From Arthrobacter sp. PGP41 (GTDB taxonomy: Bacteria > Actinomycetota > Actinomycetes > Actinomycetales > Micrococcaceae), in NCBI RefSeq assembly GCF_002953935.1, contig NZ_CP026514.1, forward strand, positions 744,001-808,000: a DNA stretch of 64,000 bases, read 5' to 3'. The notes beneath the pieces were generated by a model. It was not told the origin of the DNA, did no database searches, and saw only the letters and a list, made by a program, of their open reading frames with translations. The translations under genes and the position numbers were made by a program. This document shows positions 12,258-21,043 of the stretch, one piece after another (the first letter of the stretch is position 1; the number at the start of each line of letters is the position of its first letter).

Positions 12258-13498
12258 TGGGGCGGTCAAGCCTCCCGCTGGGGGCATGGGGGACAATCAG
12301 TGCGAAGAAGGACGCAGCGTCTGGGAAGTGGCGGGCAAGTTGCAGGTTCCGCGGATATGACGGTGTGACAAGGGCCTACAGCAAATTCGGTTCCACAAAG
12401 GACAAGGCCAAAAACGCACTGCTGACGTCTATGATTCAACGCCAGCAGGAGAAATGGCGCTTGGCTGAAAATCCTTCGCTGAAGGACGTGGCAGAAAAGT
12501 GGCTCTTGAGCATCGAAGTTCCGGAAGTAGTAGTCGACGAGAACGGGAACATGGTCTCGGTCGAGAACACCGAGGCAATTCGCCGACAGACATGGGACCA
12601 GTACGAGAGCATCGTCCACAACCTGATCGCACCGGATCTCGGTGCGCTGAAGGTCAAGGAAATCACTACGTCGACGTGCGACCGCTTCCTCCGGTCACTG
12701 GTGAAGAATGGAAAAGGGCATACGAATGCCCGGCTGGCGAAAACGGTGCTCAAGCAGATCATGTCCTACGCAGTCCGGCACGACCTTTATGTCTGGGGCA
12801 ACCCAGTGGTTGAAGTAGATCGCCTCAGGAAGCCACGCAAGAAGCCCGTAGGGCTCAGTGAGTCGACCGTCATGGAAGTCCGTGAAGCTGTGCGGAATTG
12901 GGGGTTGGAACCCGGGCGCTTCGGTCCGCGGCCAAGTAGCGTTCTTGCAGATGTCGTGGATGTGCTGCTTGGCACGGGGGCCCGCATCGGCGAAGTACTT
13001 GCGATCCGGTTCGAAGACATCGATCTGTCAGGCGACGTGGGAAAAATCGCCATAACTGGCACGTTGGTGGAACCGCGGCGCGGCCCTAAGTACCGGCAAG
13101 ACCTCCTGAAGAACCCCGGCAGCGAACGAATCATTCCGGTGCCTGGGTTCGTCGTTGACGTGCTCGTACGTAGAATCGCGGAATCTCCGGCCAAAAATGC
13201 AGCTGGTGCGCTGTTCTGGTCAAGGCGCGGAACCTACATGCAGGCCTCCAGCGTGAGGAGGCAACTGCGCGCCGCCCTGGATGCTGCTGGGATCGAGAAT
13301 GCCCAGCTGATTACGCCGCACGCGTTCAGGCGTACAGTGGCGACCCTCCTCGCCAGGGAAGTGGAGGACAAAGCCGCGGCCTCTATGCTGGGTCACGCGG
13401 ACTTGACGATGACGCATGCTGCGTACATTGAGCGGCTCAAAGAGGTTGATGATTACACGGCGGTCCTCGGTGGTCTCGCACCGAAGCCCCGTTCTTAG
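12257..13498 (+). CDS. int: Tyrosine-type site-specific integrase
   Basis: This 413-aa recombinase inserts and excises the island at tRNA-Thr. An N-terminal arm-binding segment (about 10-60, with a GKWRASCRFRGYDGVTRAYS pattern) precedes a SAM-like core-binding domain (about 75-185) and the catalytic domain. Catalytic residues are R243 (GTGARIGEV), H355 and R358 (PHAFRR), H380 (LGHADLT) and nucleophile Y390 (AAYIE), so the active site is complete. The ATG at 12257 overlaps the preceding stop. An in-frame start at 12224 is unlikely because it lies inside the upstream gene. Confidence 0.95.
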   Translation: MGRSSLPLGAWGTISAKKDAASGKWRASCRFRGYDGVTRAYSKFGSTKDKAKNALLTSMIQRQQEKWRLAENPSLKDVAEKWLLSIEVPEVVVDENGNMVSVENTEAIRRQTWDQYESIVHNLIAPDLGALKVKEITTSTCDRFLRSLVKNGKGHTNARLAKTVLKQIMSYAVRHDLYVWGNPVVEVDRLRKPRKKPVGLSESTVMEVREAVRNWGLEPGRFGPRPSSVLADVVDVLLGTGARIGEVLAIRFEDIDLSGDVGKIAITGTLVEPRRGPKYRQDLLKNPGSERIIPVPGFVVDVLVRRIAESPAKNAAGALFWSRRGTYMQASSVRRQLRAALDAAGIENAQLITPHAFRRTVATLLAREVEDKAAASMLGHADLTMTHAAYIERLKEVDDYTAVLGGLAPKPRS

Positions 13499-13686
13499 CG
13501 GCACCGGTACTGTCTCTCCAACCCCCGTGAATAAGACTTGCGAGGGCTAACCCCGGATTGAGTCACCCGGTCTGGCGGCTCATTCTGGGGTCTTTCGGCG
13601 GCTGTTGGGAGCGCGACTTCGCGGAGCGGTGACGGCGCGCCCGGGGGACAAGCACATTCAAGTTCCGCAAGGTACCGGCATCGAGC

Positions 13687-14661
13687 CTAGGGTGCAGGCA
13701 GGACGCGGATCTCAGTGATGCTGCTCGCAGCCCATTCCGGGGGCGCCGTGCCGTCACTGCGCCGCCGGACGCGCACCGCCCGAGCAAATTGGCCAGGCCT
13801 GGCGTCATCGGGAAGCTGGCTGCCGACTATGCCGGTGAGCCAATGTCCGTCGATAGACACTGCGACTAGGCCCGAGCTGGAGCGTTCAATGCTGACGATC
13901 GTCCCCTCAATTGCGTCCGGGGGATCCCAGGCGGCCACGGCTTTCCAATGTGGTTCGCAAGTCATCCGCTTCGTGCAGAACCGGCATACGTCTGGCTGCG
14001 GTCGCGCCAGGGCTCGCCCCATAGACTGCGCCGTGAGGATGTCCCCTAGGAGATTGGTGATCGCAGAGGGGCTGACCTCGATCTCTGCGGGGCCCTGCTG
14101 CAGGTTGAAGACGATCACGTGCTTCGGAGGCACACCGAAGGTGACTTGGAAGAGATGAGCGTAGAACGTCATCTGGTGCTTGATCGCCGGGGAGGGCTCC
14201 GCGGAGGCGTCGCGACCGGTCTTGAGGTCAATGATGAGTCCCTCGGCACCGCCAGCTGCGACGTCGAGGATGCCGAATAGATGGTTGCCTTCGTCAGTCA
14301 GCAGCAATTCAGTGCGAATACCAGGCTCTGCTTCCGCGAGGATGGCGCTGAGCTCCCTCCCCCGTGACTTCAGCCGTGCCCGCGTGATGACGGCCTGCGG
14401 CATGCGGGAAATGTCGATCCCGTGACTTGCAACAATCTCATCGAAGCGCCCCTGCAGCCGCATGCCCGGATCCTCACGCGTCCATTCTCCGTTCTCAATC
14501 CATTGCTGAAGTGCCAGGTGAGCAACGGAGCCAGCATTGCCAAGAACCTGCGCCGACGGTCTAGCGGGCTCGTTGGCGGGCACCGCCGAGAGAGGGCAGC
14601 TCAACAGACGCCAGGCGGCTGTGGATGACCACCATTGCGGCAACTCGTCTGCCCCTTTCAC
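13687..14661 (-). CDS. Cas4/AddB-type PD-(D/E)XK nuclease with Fe-S cysteines
   Basis: This 324-aa RecB-family nuclease has an intact signature: H48 in GSVAHLAL, D133 in FGILDVA, D145-x-K147 in IIDLKTG, and Q163 with a downstream Tyr in HQMTFYAHL. Cys22 plus Cys226, Cys229 and Cys235 (Cx2Cx5C) match the 4Fe-4S arrangement of Cas4 and AddB. Residues 255-324 form beta-rich sequence resembling an OB-fold. Its GTG start overlaps the helicase TGA (GTGA), making it the last gene of the four-gene operon. It likely cuts or resects DNA delivered by the helicase. No Cas1/Cas2 or CRISPR is nearby, so it is not an adaptation Cas4. Confidence 0.82.
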   Translation of the reverse strand: MKGADELPQWWSSTAAWRLLSCPLSAVPANEPARPSAQVLGNAGSVAHLALQQWIENGEWTREDPGMRLQGRFDEIVASHGIDISRMPQAVITRARLKSRGRELSAILAEAEPGIRTELLLTDEGNHLFGILDVAAGGAEGLIIDLKTGRDASAEPSPAIKHQMTFYAHLFQVTFGVPPKHVIVFNLQQGPAEIEVSPSAITNLLGDILTAQSMGRALARPQPDVCRFCTKRMTCEPHWKAVAAWDPPDAIEGTIVSIERSSSGLVAVSIDGHWLTGIVGSQLPDDARPGQFARAVRVRRRSDGTAPPEWAASSITEIRVLPAP

Positions 14662-17600
14662 GTGCCTACTAGGTCGGAGTCAGAGATGAGCTTGAGTACC
14701 CGGCGGGGGTCCCGGTCGAGCGTGAAGGAGTCGACGAAGACAACTCCGTCCAGACCCTCTTCGGATGCTTCGATCTCAGCCATCGCCTCGGCAAGGCGGG
14801 GAGCGATGAGGGTTTCCTCGGACGCTTCGAATGGATGACGGGCGACCACAGCGAACGATCCTTCACTGGGGCTGTCGAAGCGTGCAGCGGAGACGGTGCT
14901 GCTGATGGGCGCCGCATTGTAGGCCCGCGCCCAGCTCTCGATAGCAGCAGCCTCCGCCGCAGTATCGATGCTCAAGGGCTTGCCTTGAAGAAGCCCAAAC
15001 AGGTCTCTGGCAAGCCGCCAGTCGAGCAGTGCGTGATATGCCATGTTGCCGTAGTCACGCAAGCAGCGGTAGCAGGAGGAGCTGCAGGCAGCTGCGTGGG
15101 ATGGATCCTCCAATTCCGTGAGGTAGTCGGCGGTCGAGTCGAGGAACTCGGGCAGGAAACCCGATGAGCCGAGGTGGGTGCTGAACCCGGCTCCGTTCTC
15201 GAGGGTGTCGGCCAGGAAGGCAAAGGTGGCCGGAGCCCCGCTCGTCGTGCCGGAGTAGATGCCTGCGGCGAGTTCAAGGGGCTGGATGTCGAGCGCCGCA
15301 GAAGCGACGGTGCGCAGCAGGAAGGCGAATGAGTACCACCCGGCGCGGCGGCTGTCAGAGACTTCCTGAGCGCCGTATGGCTGGCGGACGCCTGAGACGA
15401 GATTGAGACGGAGTCCCGAACTGGGAATCGTGGGAGCGGCGGCCCCGGCGAAGAGGAAGTCGGTGTGCTGTACGGCGCCGAGGGCAACGCTGATCGGGTC
15501 TCCGGCGGCGGAGGAGGGATGGAGTAGCCCAGCTTCGATGGCGCGCGTGGAGACATAGCCGCCCCACTCCGGGGCTCCAGGAGCTGCCCCGCGGAGGCTG
15601 AAGCACTGGCCGCCGTTGTCGTTGATGACATAGCGGGAGCCGGGGCCGGCGAGGAAGATGGCTTGGCCGGGAGTCTGTGGGGTGAGGGCATCCATGTCGG
15701 TCATGGCTCTTGCGGCCATGGCGCGGGGGCTCCAGGAGAAGTTGCCATCGAAATCAGTTCCACGCGCGCTGCGGAACCCGAGCGGTTCGCGCATCGGGAC
15801 AGTGGTGTAGAAGCTGGGCCCGGCCCCGCATCTGGGACAGGTATTCGTTGGTTGCCCTCCGGCCTCCTGCTCGCCGAGATACGAGCAGGCACGGCAGATC
15901 GACAGCGGTGACTCCGGCCCAAGTGGATCGGGTAGCGGCTGAGGACGAGTGCCCACGGGCTTGAATGCGGTGATCCCGACGACCGGGTAGACGATGCCAT
16001 CGCGGACCACTTCGCTCATCGGGGCGAATTGGCTTACGGCCATGCTCAAGTCGCGGTCGATGACTCCGGTCGGCGGCCACGGATAGGAACGCCTCGGTCG
16101 GCTGAGGTGGAGATAGCGCACTGAGGTGGGAAACCCGAACATGGGGAGGAGGCCGCATTCGGCGAGCAACTGGCTGAGGTCCTCGTGTTTCTGGGTAGCC
16201 GCTGCCGCGTCGATCTCGGCCACGAATGTTGAGGCACATCTTGACGCTTCATCGTCGGCGGTGTCGTGGAAAACCGTGCTCCGCGTAAGGGAGCGAGCCG
16301 CATCCCGGATTCTGTCTGGGTGTTCCTGGAGCCACTGTTCGAAACGGGGCCGGAGCACCGTCAGCCAGTCCGCGGTCTTCCCGAACGCGCCATGCACGTT
16401 GACACTGGGGTCTTCCCCGTCGGTGACGGAAATGATGTCAACGGATGCCTGGCGCAGGATTTCGCTGCGCAGCGAGCGAGCCAAGATTTCTGGCCGGTTC
16501 AAGGCAAGATACGGCTTGGGGGTGGGTTCGTTGGTGATGCGATCAGGTCGTTCGAAATAGTACTCGTCGTGGCTGCGGCCGCGGCATACAGTTAGGGCGA
16601 TCGCAACGGGCGAGTTGCGGCGCCCGGCGCGGCCCACGCGCTGCTGGTAGTTGAACCGAGTAGGGGGCATGTTACCTAGGACGACGGCGGAGAGGGCACC
16701 GATGTCCACTCCGGCTTCCATCGTCGTCGTGACGGAGAGAAGGTCGACGGCGTCAGTTAGCTCGTTTTCACCGGAGCCGAGGAATACATTCTGAAACCGT
16801 GCTTGACGGGACTGCGCATCGATTCGGTCGGTCTGCCCGGTTAGCTCTGCGGTGTTGATCCGGAACATGCCGTCGCCCCGGGTGGCCTTCCAAGCGTAGT
16901 AGTCCTGATCAGCGTCGATCGGGACGGCGGTATCGGGCAAAGGGGCTGAACATTTCGTGCAGTAGCCATTGCCGGTGGTCAAGTGACGGCGGCTGCATTT
17001 GGCGCAGGCCCAAGCGCGTCCCTCACCCGTCCGCAGCACTACCGCAGAGGGATCGATCAGATAATCCACGAGAGCCGTGCCCGCCCTCGTGCGCACCTCG
17101 TCGTGGACGCTATCGGGACTGACTCCCTCCGCGGCAGCCACGGCCGTCCAGAACTTACGAAGTGTGGGCGTCGGGTTTGGGCGCGGTGTGCGGAGGCGGA
17201 AGAATCGGCGCTGGTCGGCGAGGATGCGCAGTGCCGCACGTGCCTGCCCAGTGGCGTGATCGGTCGGCCCGTCAGCGGGGGCAGTGTCGGAGGCTAGAGT
17301 CAGCCAACCGAGTCCGAGGGACTCGAAGTCGCGGCCTCCTCCTGAGAACAGCCCTTGCAGCAGTTCCTCTTCGAGAGAGCTGCTGATGTCGTTAAGCAAT
17401 GCTGTCTGAGGATCAGTAAGGCCGGCCTTGGGCGACGGTGGGCTGACTTGCCAGTTGTAGAGCTGTGACCATGGAATTGCGGGATCTTCGGAAGTCTCCC
17501 GGAGGCGGGCATGGGGCCCGCCCGGGTTCATCCCAAGCTTGAGAAGATCGGAAGACACTTCGGCGGCAAGTTCTCGCAACGATGGAGGCGCTGCGAGCCT

Positions 17601-20099
17601 CCCTTTCAGGCGTTCGGCGTCGGCTGGGCCGGTTCCGGGCTTGCCGTCCCACACCTCGCGGAGCTCGGCGAGTGCGGCGGCATCGCGCTGCTTCAGTCTG
17701 TCGAGAGCGGCGAAGGATTCCGGGGATTTCTCATTCTGGAGCACGTGGGCTTCGGCCAATTTGACGTCCTGAGCGGTGCCGCCTGAGGCCGAGAGCCGAG
17801 CGTAGAGCAGCTGGCGAAGCAGATCCTGGTAGTGCCGGAGGCCGAGGCCTGCCGAGAGCTTCGCGGCGTCTTGGCGGCTGTCGGTAAAGACTATGAGCTT
17901 GCGCTCTGCTTCTCCGAGGTCGTTGGCGAGCTCGGTGGTGAGTACCTGGTTGATCTTTTCGAAACCGGTGCGCATCTGCCGGATCGGTGAACGTTGTGTG
18001 GCCGGATCGGTTGGCTTGAGGCGCCCGTTGCGGCCAAACTGGATCTCCCAGTCGTCGCCACAGTTGGGGCACTGCGTCGGGAAGGGGCTGACGGTATCGA
18101 CCGGACGCTGCAGTTCGCCGGTGGTCTTGTTCCGGGCGATACGGGCGTGGAAGCTCCATCCGGTGAACCCTTCAGCAACGTTGCTGAGTTCGCCGGAGGC
18201 GGGGTTAAGCTTGCTCTGCCGGAAGGCGTAAGCGACGGCGTTGCTGTCGCGGTTCCAGAATGGTGAGTCGAGGTTCGTCAGCTTGGATTCAGGGCGAGGC
18301 CAGTAGACAAGGTAGTTGTCGGCGGTGCGTTGAAGACTGACTTGGTCAGGCAGCTTTGCGAGCTCCGGGACGTCGGCAAGCAGCATGGTCCTCACCGCGG
18401 GCTTCTGGAGTTCGCCTTCGGGAGCAAAGCCACCGAGCATGACGTCACCGCAGTTCTGGCAGTACAGCAGCTCGAGTACGCGCCCACCACATTCGCACCG
18501 GGTTGCGGGCTCGGCATACAGCTTTCCAATGGTCCGGTCTGGCTGCGGGTCGGAGACCGCAGGGCAGCCGGGGTCGCAGCACGCCCACATGCCGACGACG
18601 TTGCGGAAGAATAGGTGGGCGCGGAACTTTGGGTCGCCGGGCAGCGGGTCTTTGGCGAGGCCGGCGAGGACTTTTGAGATCGCCCGTTCCGAGACGTCTT
18701 CCGTCGTGCCCGGAAAGACATCTTGGGCGATCTGGTTGAGCGTCTTAGCCGCGCCGGTTCCATCGCCGTGAAGGACCCCTCGGAGAGCGTCGACGACACC
18801 ACCCGTTCGACCATGGTCAGCTGCGGTTGTCGCATCTGCGGCAGCCAGGGCTACCGGGTCGACCGGGGGCGGGGTCTGGTAGGTGGATGGCGTGATGCTG
18901 GAGCCCCCGATGAACGTGAACGTTCCCGGATTGACGTCGAAGAACTGGTGCAGATAGTCACTGTCGCGTCCGGGGTCGAGTGAGGCGGATGCGGCGAGGA
19001 CGCGGAACTGCTCGGGGCGTGCATCCAAGCCCAGACGGTGCTTGAGGGTACGCAAGAGGTAGGCCACTTCCGTGCCGGCGGTTCCGCGATATGTGTGAAG
19101 TTCGTCGACCACGAGAGTGAACACGTTGGCTGGGTCTTCGAGCCATTGGCGGGTGGAATCGAAGAAGTGCCCGTCCCGCTCGCGCAGGAGCATCACGTTG
19201 AGCATGGAGTAGTTCGTGATTAGGATGTCCGGCGGGTAGTCGAGCATGTCCCATCGTGAGCGCATCTCCGCGCCATCCAGGCGCGGCACGAAGTAGCGGA
19301 GGTCGTCGTCGGCCTTCTGCGCTGCGATTTCCCGCGCCCGGGCCCCGCGCCGACTGGTCTCGCGCAGGTAGCGGCGTAGTTCTCCGAGCGCAAGGTTGTT
19401 GCCTCGGGTTCCGGTGACCGGTGTGGCGCCCGTGTAGCGGCCAAAATAGAAGCGGTGCCCGTTGCGGTTCTCATCAAGCCATGCACGGATACTGTCGTTG
19501 TCGAGGGCGCGGCGCAGGCGGATGAGCTGATCGTCGACGAGCGCGTTCATTGGGTAAAGGACGAGGGCTCGGACGGCGGCTTTGCGCCCCGTTTCGGCGT
19601 CCCGTTGGGCAACGAATGGGTTGCTGTCGCCGGCCCACCAGTCACCCGGGACGGCGCCCTGTCCCGTCCAAGAACGAGATTCGTTGAGCAGCGACGAGAG
19701 GACGGGCAGGAGGAACGATTCGGTCTTGCCTGACCCGGTACCGGCGGTGATGACCATATGCCCTCCCTGCTGCACACCCGCGGCGAGGGCTTCCTCTTGA
19801 TGCCGGTACAACGAGGGGACACCCTGGAGCAGGCCGATACCGGCGAACTCGGCGAGATCGGGGTCCGCTCCTGCTGCTGCGACAGATGCGGCGAGGGTGT
19901 GGCCGGCGCTTTCGTATTCGGGCCGAAGTTCGATCAACGGTTCGCGGTAGACGCCGCCGTCGCGGTTGAGCAGGGCTCGACGTTCCTCCTGGAGGCGCGC
20001 GTCCGCGAGACCGAAGGGCGTGTCGTAGTAGCGGAAGTAGGCGTCGCGCAGGTGCTCGAACGTCTGAATTGCGTCAAGGTGCGTGCTTGCGTTTCTCAT
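14658..20099 (-). CDS. Giant DEAD/DEAH helicase with DUF1998, DruE-like
   Basis: This is a 1813-aa superfamily-2 helicase. Motif I is AGTGSGKT (about 119-126), motif Ia LYPMNALVDDQ, the NYSML block about 296-300, motif II DELH (332-335), motif III ASASL, and motif VI QQRVGRAGRR near 1150. Several Cys pairs lie between the lobes (CEC, CQNC, CPNC, CAKC, CTKC). The C-terminal DUF1998/MZB zinc site is CSSSCYRCLRDYGN (about 1672-1685). Size and architecture match DruE, the common component of Druantia anti-phage systems, and are longer than DISARM DrmA or DrmB. The ATG at 20099 has AGGAA upstream and sits 17 nt after the preceding stop. A longer frame to 20336 overlaps that gene and is rejected. 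Confidence 0.85.
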   Translation of the reverse strand: MRNASTHLDAIQTFEHLRDAYFRYYDTPFGLADARLQEERRALLNRDGGVYREPLIELRPEYESAGHTLAASVAAAGADPDLAEFAGIGLLQGVPSLYRHQEEALAAGVQQGGHMVITAGTGSGKTESFLLPVLSSLLNESRSWTGQGAVPGDWWAGDSNPFVAQRDAETGRKAAVRALVLYPMNALVDDQLIRLRRALDNDSIRAWLDENRNGHRFYFGRYTGATPVTGTRGNNLALGELRRYLRETSRRGARAREIAAQKADDDLRYFVPRLDGAEMRSRWDMLDYPPDILITNYSMLNVMLLRERDGHFFDSTRQWLEDPANVFTLVVDELHTYRGTAGTEVAYLLRTLKHRLGLDARPEQFRVLAASASLDPGRDSDYLHQFFDVNPGTFTFIGGSSITPSTYQTPPPVDPVALAAADATTAADHGRTGGVVDALRGVLHGDGTGAAKTLNQIAQDVFPGTTEDVSERAISKVLAGLAKDPLPGDPKFRAHLFFRNVVGMWACCDPGCPAVSDPQPDRTIGKLYAEPATRCECGGRVLELLYCQNCGDVMLGGFAPEGELQKPAVRTMLLADVPELAKLPDQVSLQRTADNYLVYWPRPESKLTNLDSPFWNRDSNAVAYAFRQSKLNPASGELSNVAEGFTGWSFHARIARNKTTGELQRPVDTVSPFPTQCPNCGDDWEIQFGRNGRLKPTDPATQRSPIRQMRTGFEKINQVLTTELANDLGEAERKLIVFTDSRQDAAKLSAGLGLRHYQDLLRQLLYARLSASGGTAQDVKLAEAHVLQNEKSPESFAALDRLKQRDAAALAELREVWDGKPGTGPADAERLKGRLAAPPSLRELAAEVSSDLLKLGMNPGGPHARLRETSEDPAIPWSQLYNWQVSPPSPKAGLTDPQTALLNDISSSLEEELLQGLFSGGGRDFESLGLGWLTLASDTAPADGPTDHATGQARAALRILADQRRFFRLRTPRPNPTPTLRKFWTAVAAAEGVSPDSVHDEVRTRAGTALVDYLIDPSAVVLRTGEGRAWACAKCSRRHLTTGNGYCTKCSAPLPDTAVPIDADQDYYAWKATRGDGMFRINTAELTGQTDRIDAQSRQARFQNVFLGSGENELTDAVDLLSVTTTMEAGVDIGALSAVVLGNMPPTRFNYQQRVGRAGRRNSPVAIALTVCRGRSHDEYYFERPDRITNEPTPKPYLALNRPEILARSLRSEILRQASVDIISVTDGEDPSVNVHGAFGKTADWLTVLRPRFEQWLQEHPDRIRDAARSLTRSTVFHDTADDEASRCASTFVAEIDAAAATQKHEDLSQLLAECGLLPMFGFPTSVRYLHLSRPRRSYPWPPTGVIDRDLSMAVSQFAPMSEVVRDGIVYPVVGITAFKPVGTRPQPLPDPLGPESPLSICRACSYLGEQEAGGQPTNTCPRCGAGPSFYTTVPMREPLGFRSARGTDFDGNFSWSPRAMAARAMTDMDALTPQTPGQAIFLAGPGSRYVINDNGGQCFSLRGAAPGAPEWGGYVSTRAIEAGLLHPSSAAGDPISVALGAVQHTDFLFAGAAAPTIPSSGLRLNLVSGVRQPYGAQEVSDSRRAGWYSFAFLLRTVASAALDIQPLELAAGIYSGTTSGAPATFAFLADTLENGAGFSTHLGSSGFLPEFLDSTADYLTELEDPSHAAACSSSCYRCLRDYGNMAYHALLDWRLARDLFGLLQGKPLSIDTAAEAAAIESWARAYNAAPISSTVSAARFDSPSEGSFAVVARHPFEASEETLIAPRLAEAMAEIEASEEGLDGVVFVDSFTLDRDPRRVLKLISDSDLVGT

Positions 20100-20116
20100 T
20101 GTGCCGTTCTTCCTGT

Positions 20117-21043
20117 TCAGTTGCTGATCTGGAGGGTCTGTCCCAGGGAAGATGCGACGCGCTCGGCGATCTCGCGGGGGACGTTGTCGTAGAGTGCGGC
20201 TTCGGCCGAGCTGTCGAATCGCGGTATGAAGCCGCTGCAGAGGACGAGCACCCTCGAGTGAAGTGCAGGGAGGGGGACACCCTGATCGAGGACGAGGGTT
20301 CCCGCTCTGCTGCAGTCGGGGTAGTCCGGCTGCCAATGGATGACCGTGCGGCCTCGTCGAGCAAGCTCGGCGAAGATGCCGTGCGAGAGCTCGGCGGCGT
20401 ACCAGGAGCCCTCACGGCGTAGCGTGTACCGCCAGCGGCCGTGGACCTGCTCGCGATAGAGGCCGTCGGGCAGTGCGAGGTCCTTGGGGGACGCTGGTGA
20501 CCAACGCTGGGGACTGAAGCTGACGAGCTGCTCAAACAGAGAATCGTAGGCCGGCGGTGCGCTGGGGCCTATGGGAAGGGACTGCTGCAGCTTCCCGGCT
20601 ATGCCGGCCGCCGCGCAGCCGACATAGCTGACACCGATGTCGTCAGCGGCGTCTTCGAGGTCCTGGGCCTGCTTGTAGGGGATCATTATCGTTGCCGGCG
20701 GCGGGATTGTTCGACCACGGTTGGGCCGTCGTGCCCGCTCGACATAAAGTCCCGCATTTTCGATAGCACGCACCAGCCGCGGCCTACGTGCACCTACAAG
20801 GACAGCAATGCCGTCGGCAAGCGGAAGTCTAGTGAGCACTGGCGGAGCAACGGACCATTTGCCTTGCCTCCAGTCCACTTCGCAGTGCCCCAAAGATGCG
20901 ATGTCTCGCAGCCATTTCCCGCCGACATTGTCAGACACAGTGAGGTCTTCGGTACGGGCGAGCCAAAGTGCGCGTGTGCTGAAGTCAGCGATCGTGCCGC
21001 TGCCGGTTTCGCTGATCCAGGATAGGAGGAGGTCGCCTATCAT
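20117..21043 (-). CDS. Winged-helix-like protein of the helicase operon
   Basis: The 308-aa protein is of unknown function. The N-terminal 95 residues look like a winged-helix domain: helices around IADFSTRALWLARTEDL and GKWLRDIASLGHCEV, then a WRQGKWSVAPPVLT wing. The middle and C-terminal parts are mixed alpha/beta with no motif I recognise. Its ATG overlaps the stop of the 711-aa gene (ATGA), and its own stop is 17 nt before the helicase start. Constant coupling to a DruE-like helicase suggests a DNA-recognition or sensor subunit. It might correspond to a Druantia type II accessory (DruF/DruG), which I cannot verify. Confidence 0.6.
   Translation of the reverse strand: MIGDLLLSWISETGSGTIADFSTRALWLARTEDLTVSDNVGGKWLRDIASLGHCEVDWRQGKWSVAPPVLTRLPLADGIAVLVGARRPRLVRAIENAGLYVERARRPNRGRTIPPPATIMIPYKQAQDLEDAADDIGVSYVGCAAAGIAGKLQQSLPIGPSAPPAYDSLFEQLVSFSPQRWSPASPKDLALPDGLYREQVHGRWRYTLRREGSWYAAELSHGIFAELARRGRTVIHWQPDYPDCSRAGTLVLDQGVPLPALHSRVLVLCSGFIPRFDSSAEAALYDNVPREIAERVASSLGQTLQISN

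Noticed and set aside
13687..20099. CRISPR-Cas adaptation module or DISARM system
   Set aside because: No repeat array, Cas1 or Cas2. The helicase is a DruE-length fusion instead of separate DrmA and DrmB, and no PLD-type DrmC is present.
14658..20336. Helicase start at 20336
   Set aside because: The extra 79 residues overlap the 308-aa gene, are Arg/Pro-rich, and ATG 20099 has its own ribosome binding site.
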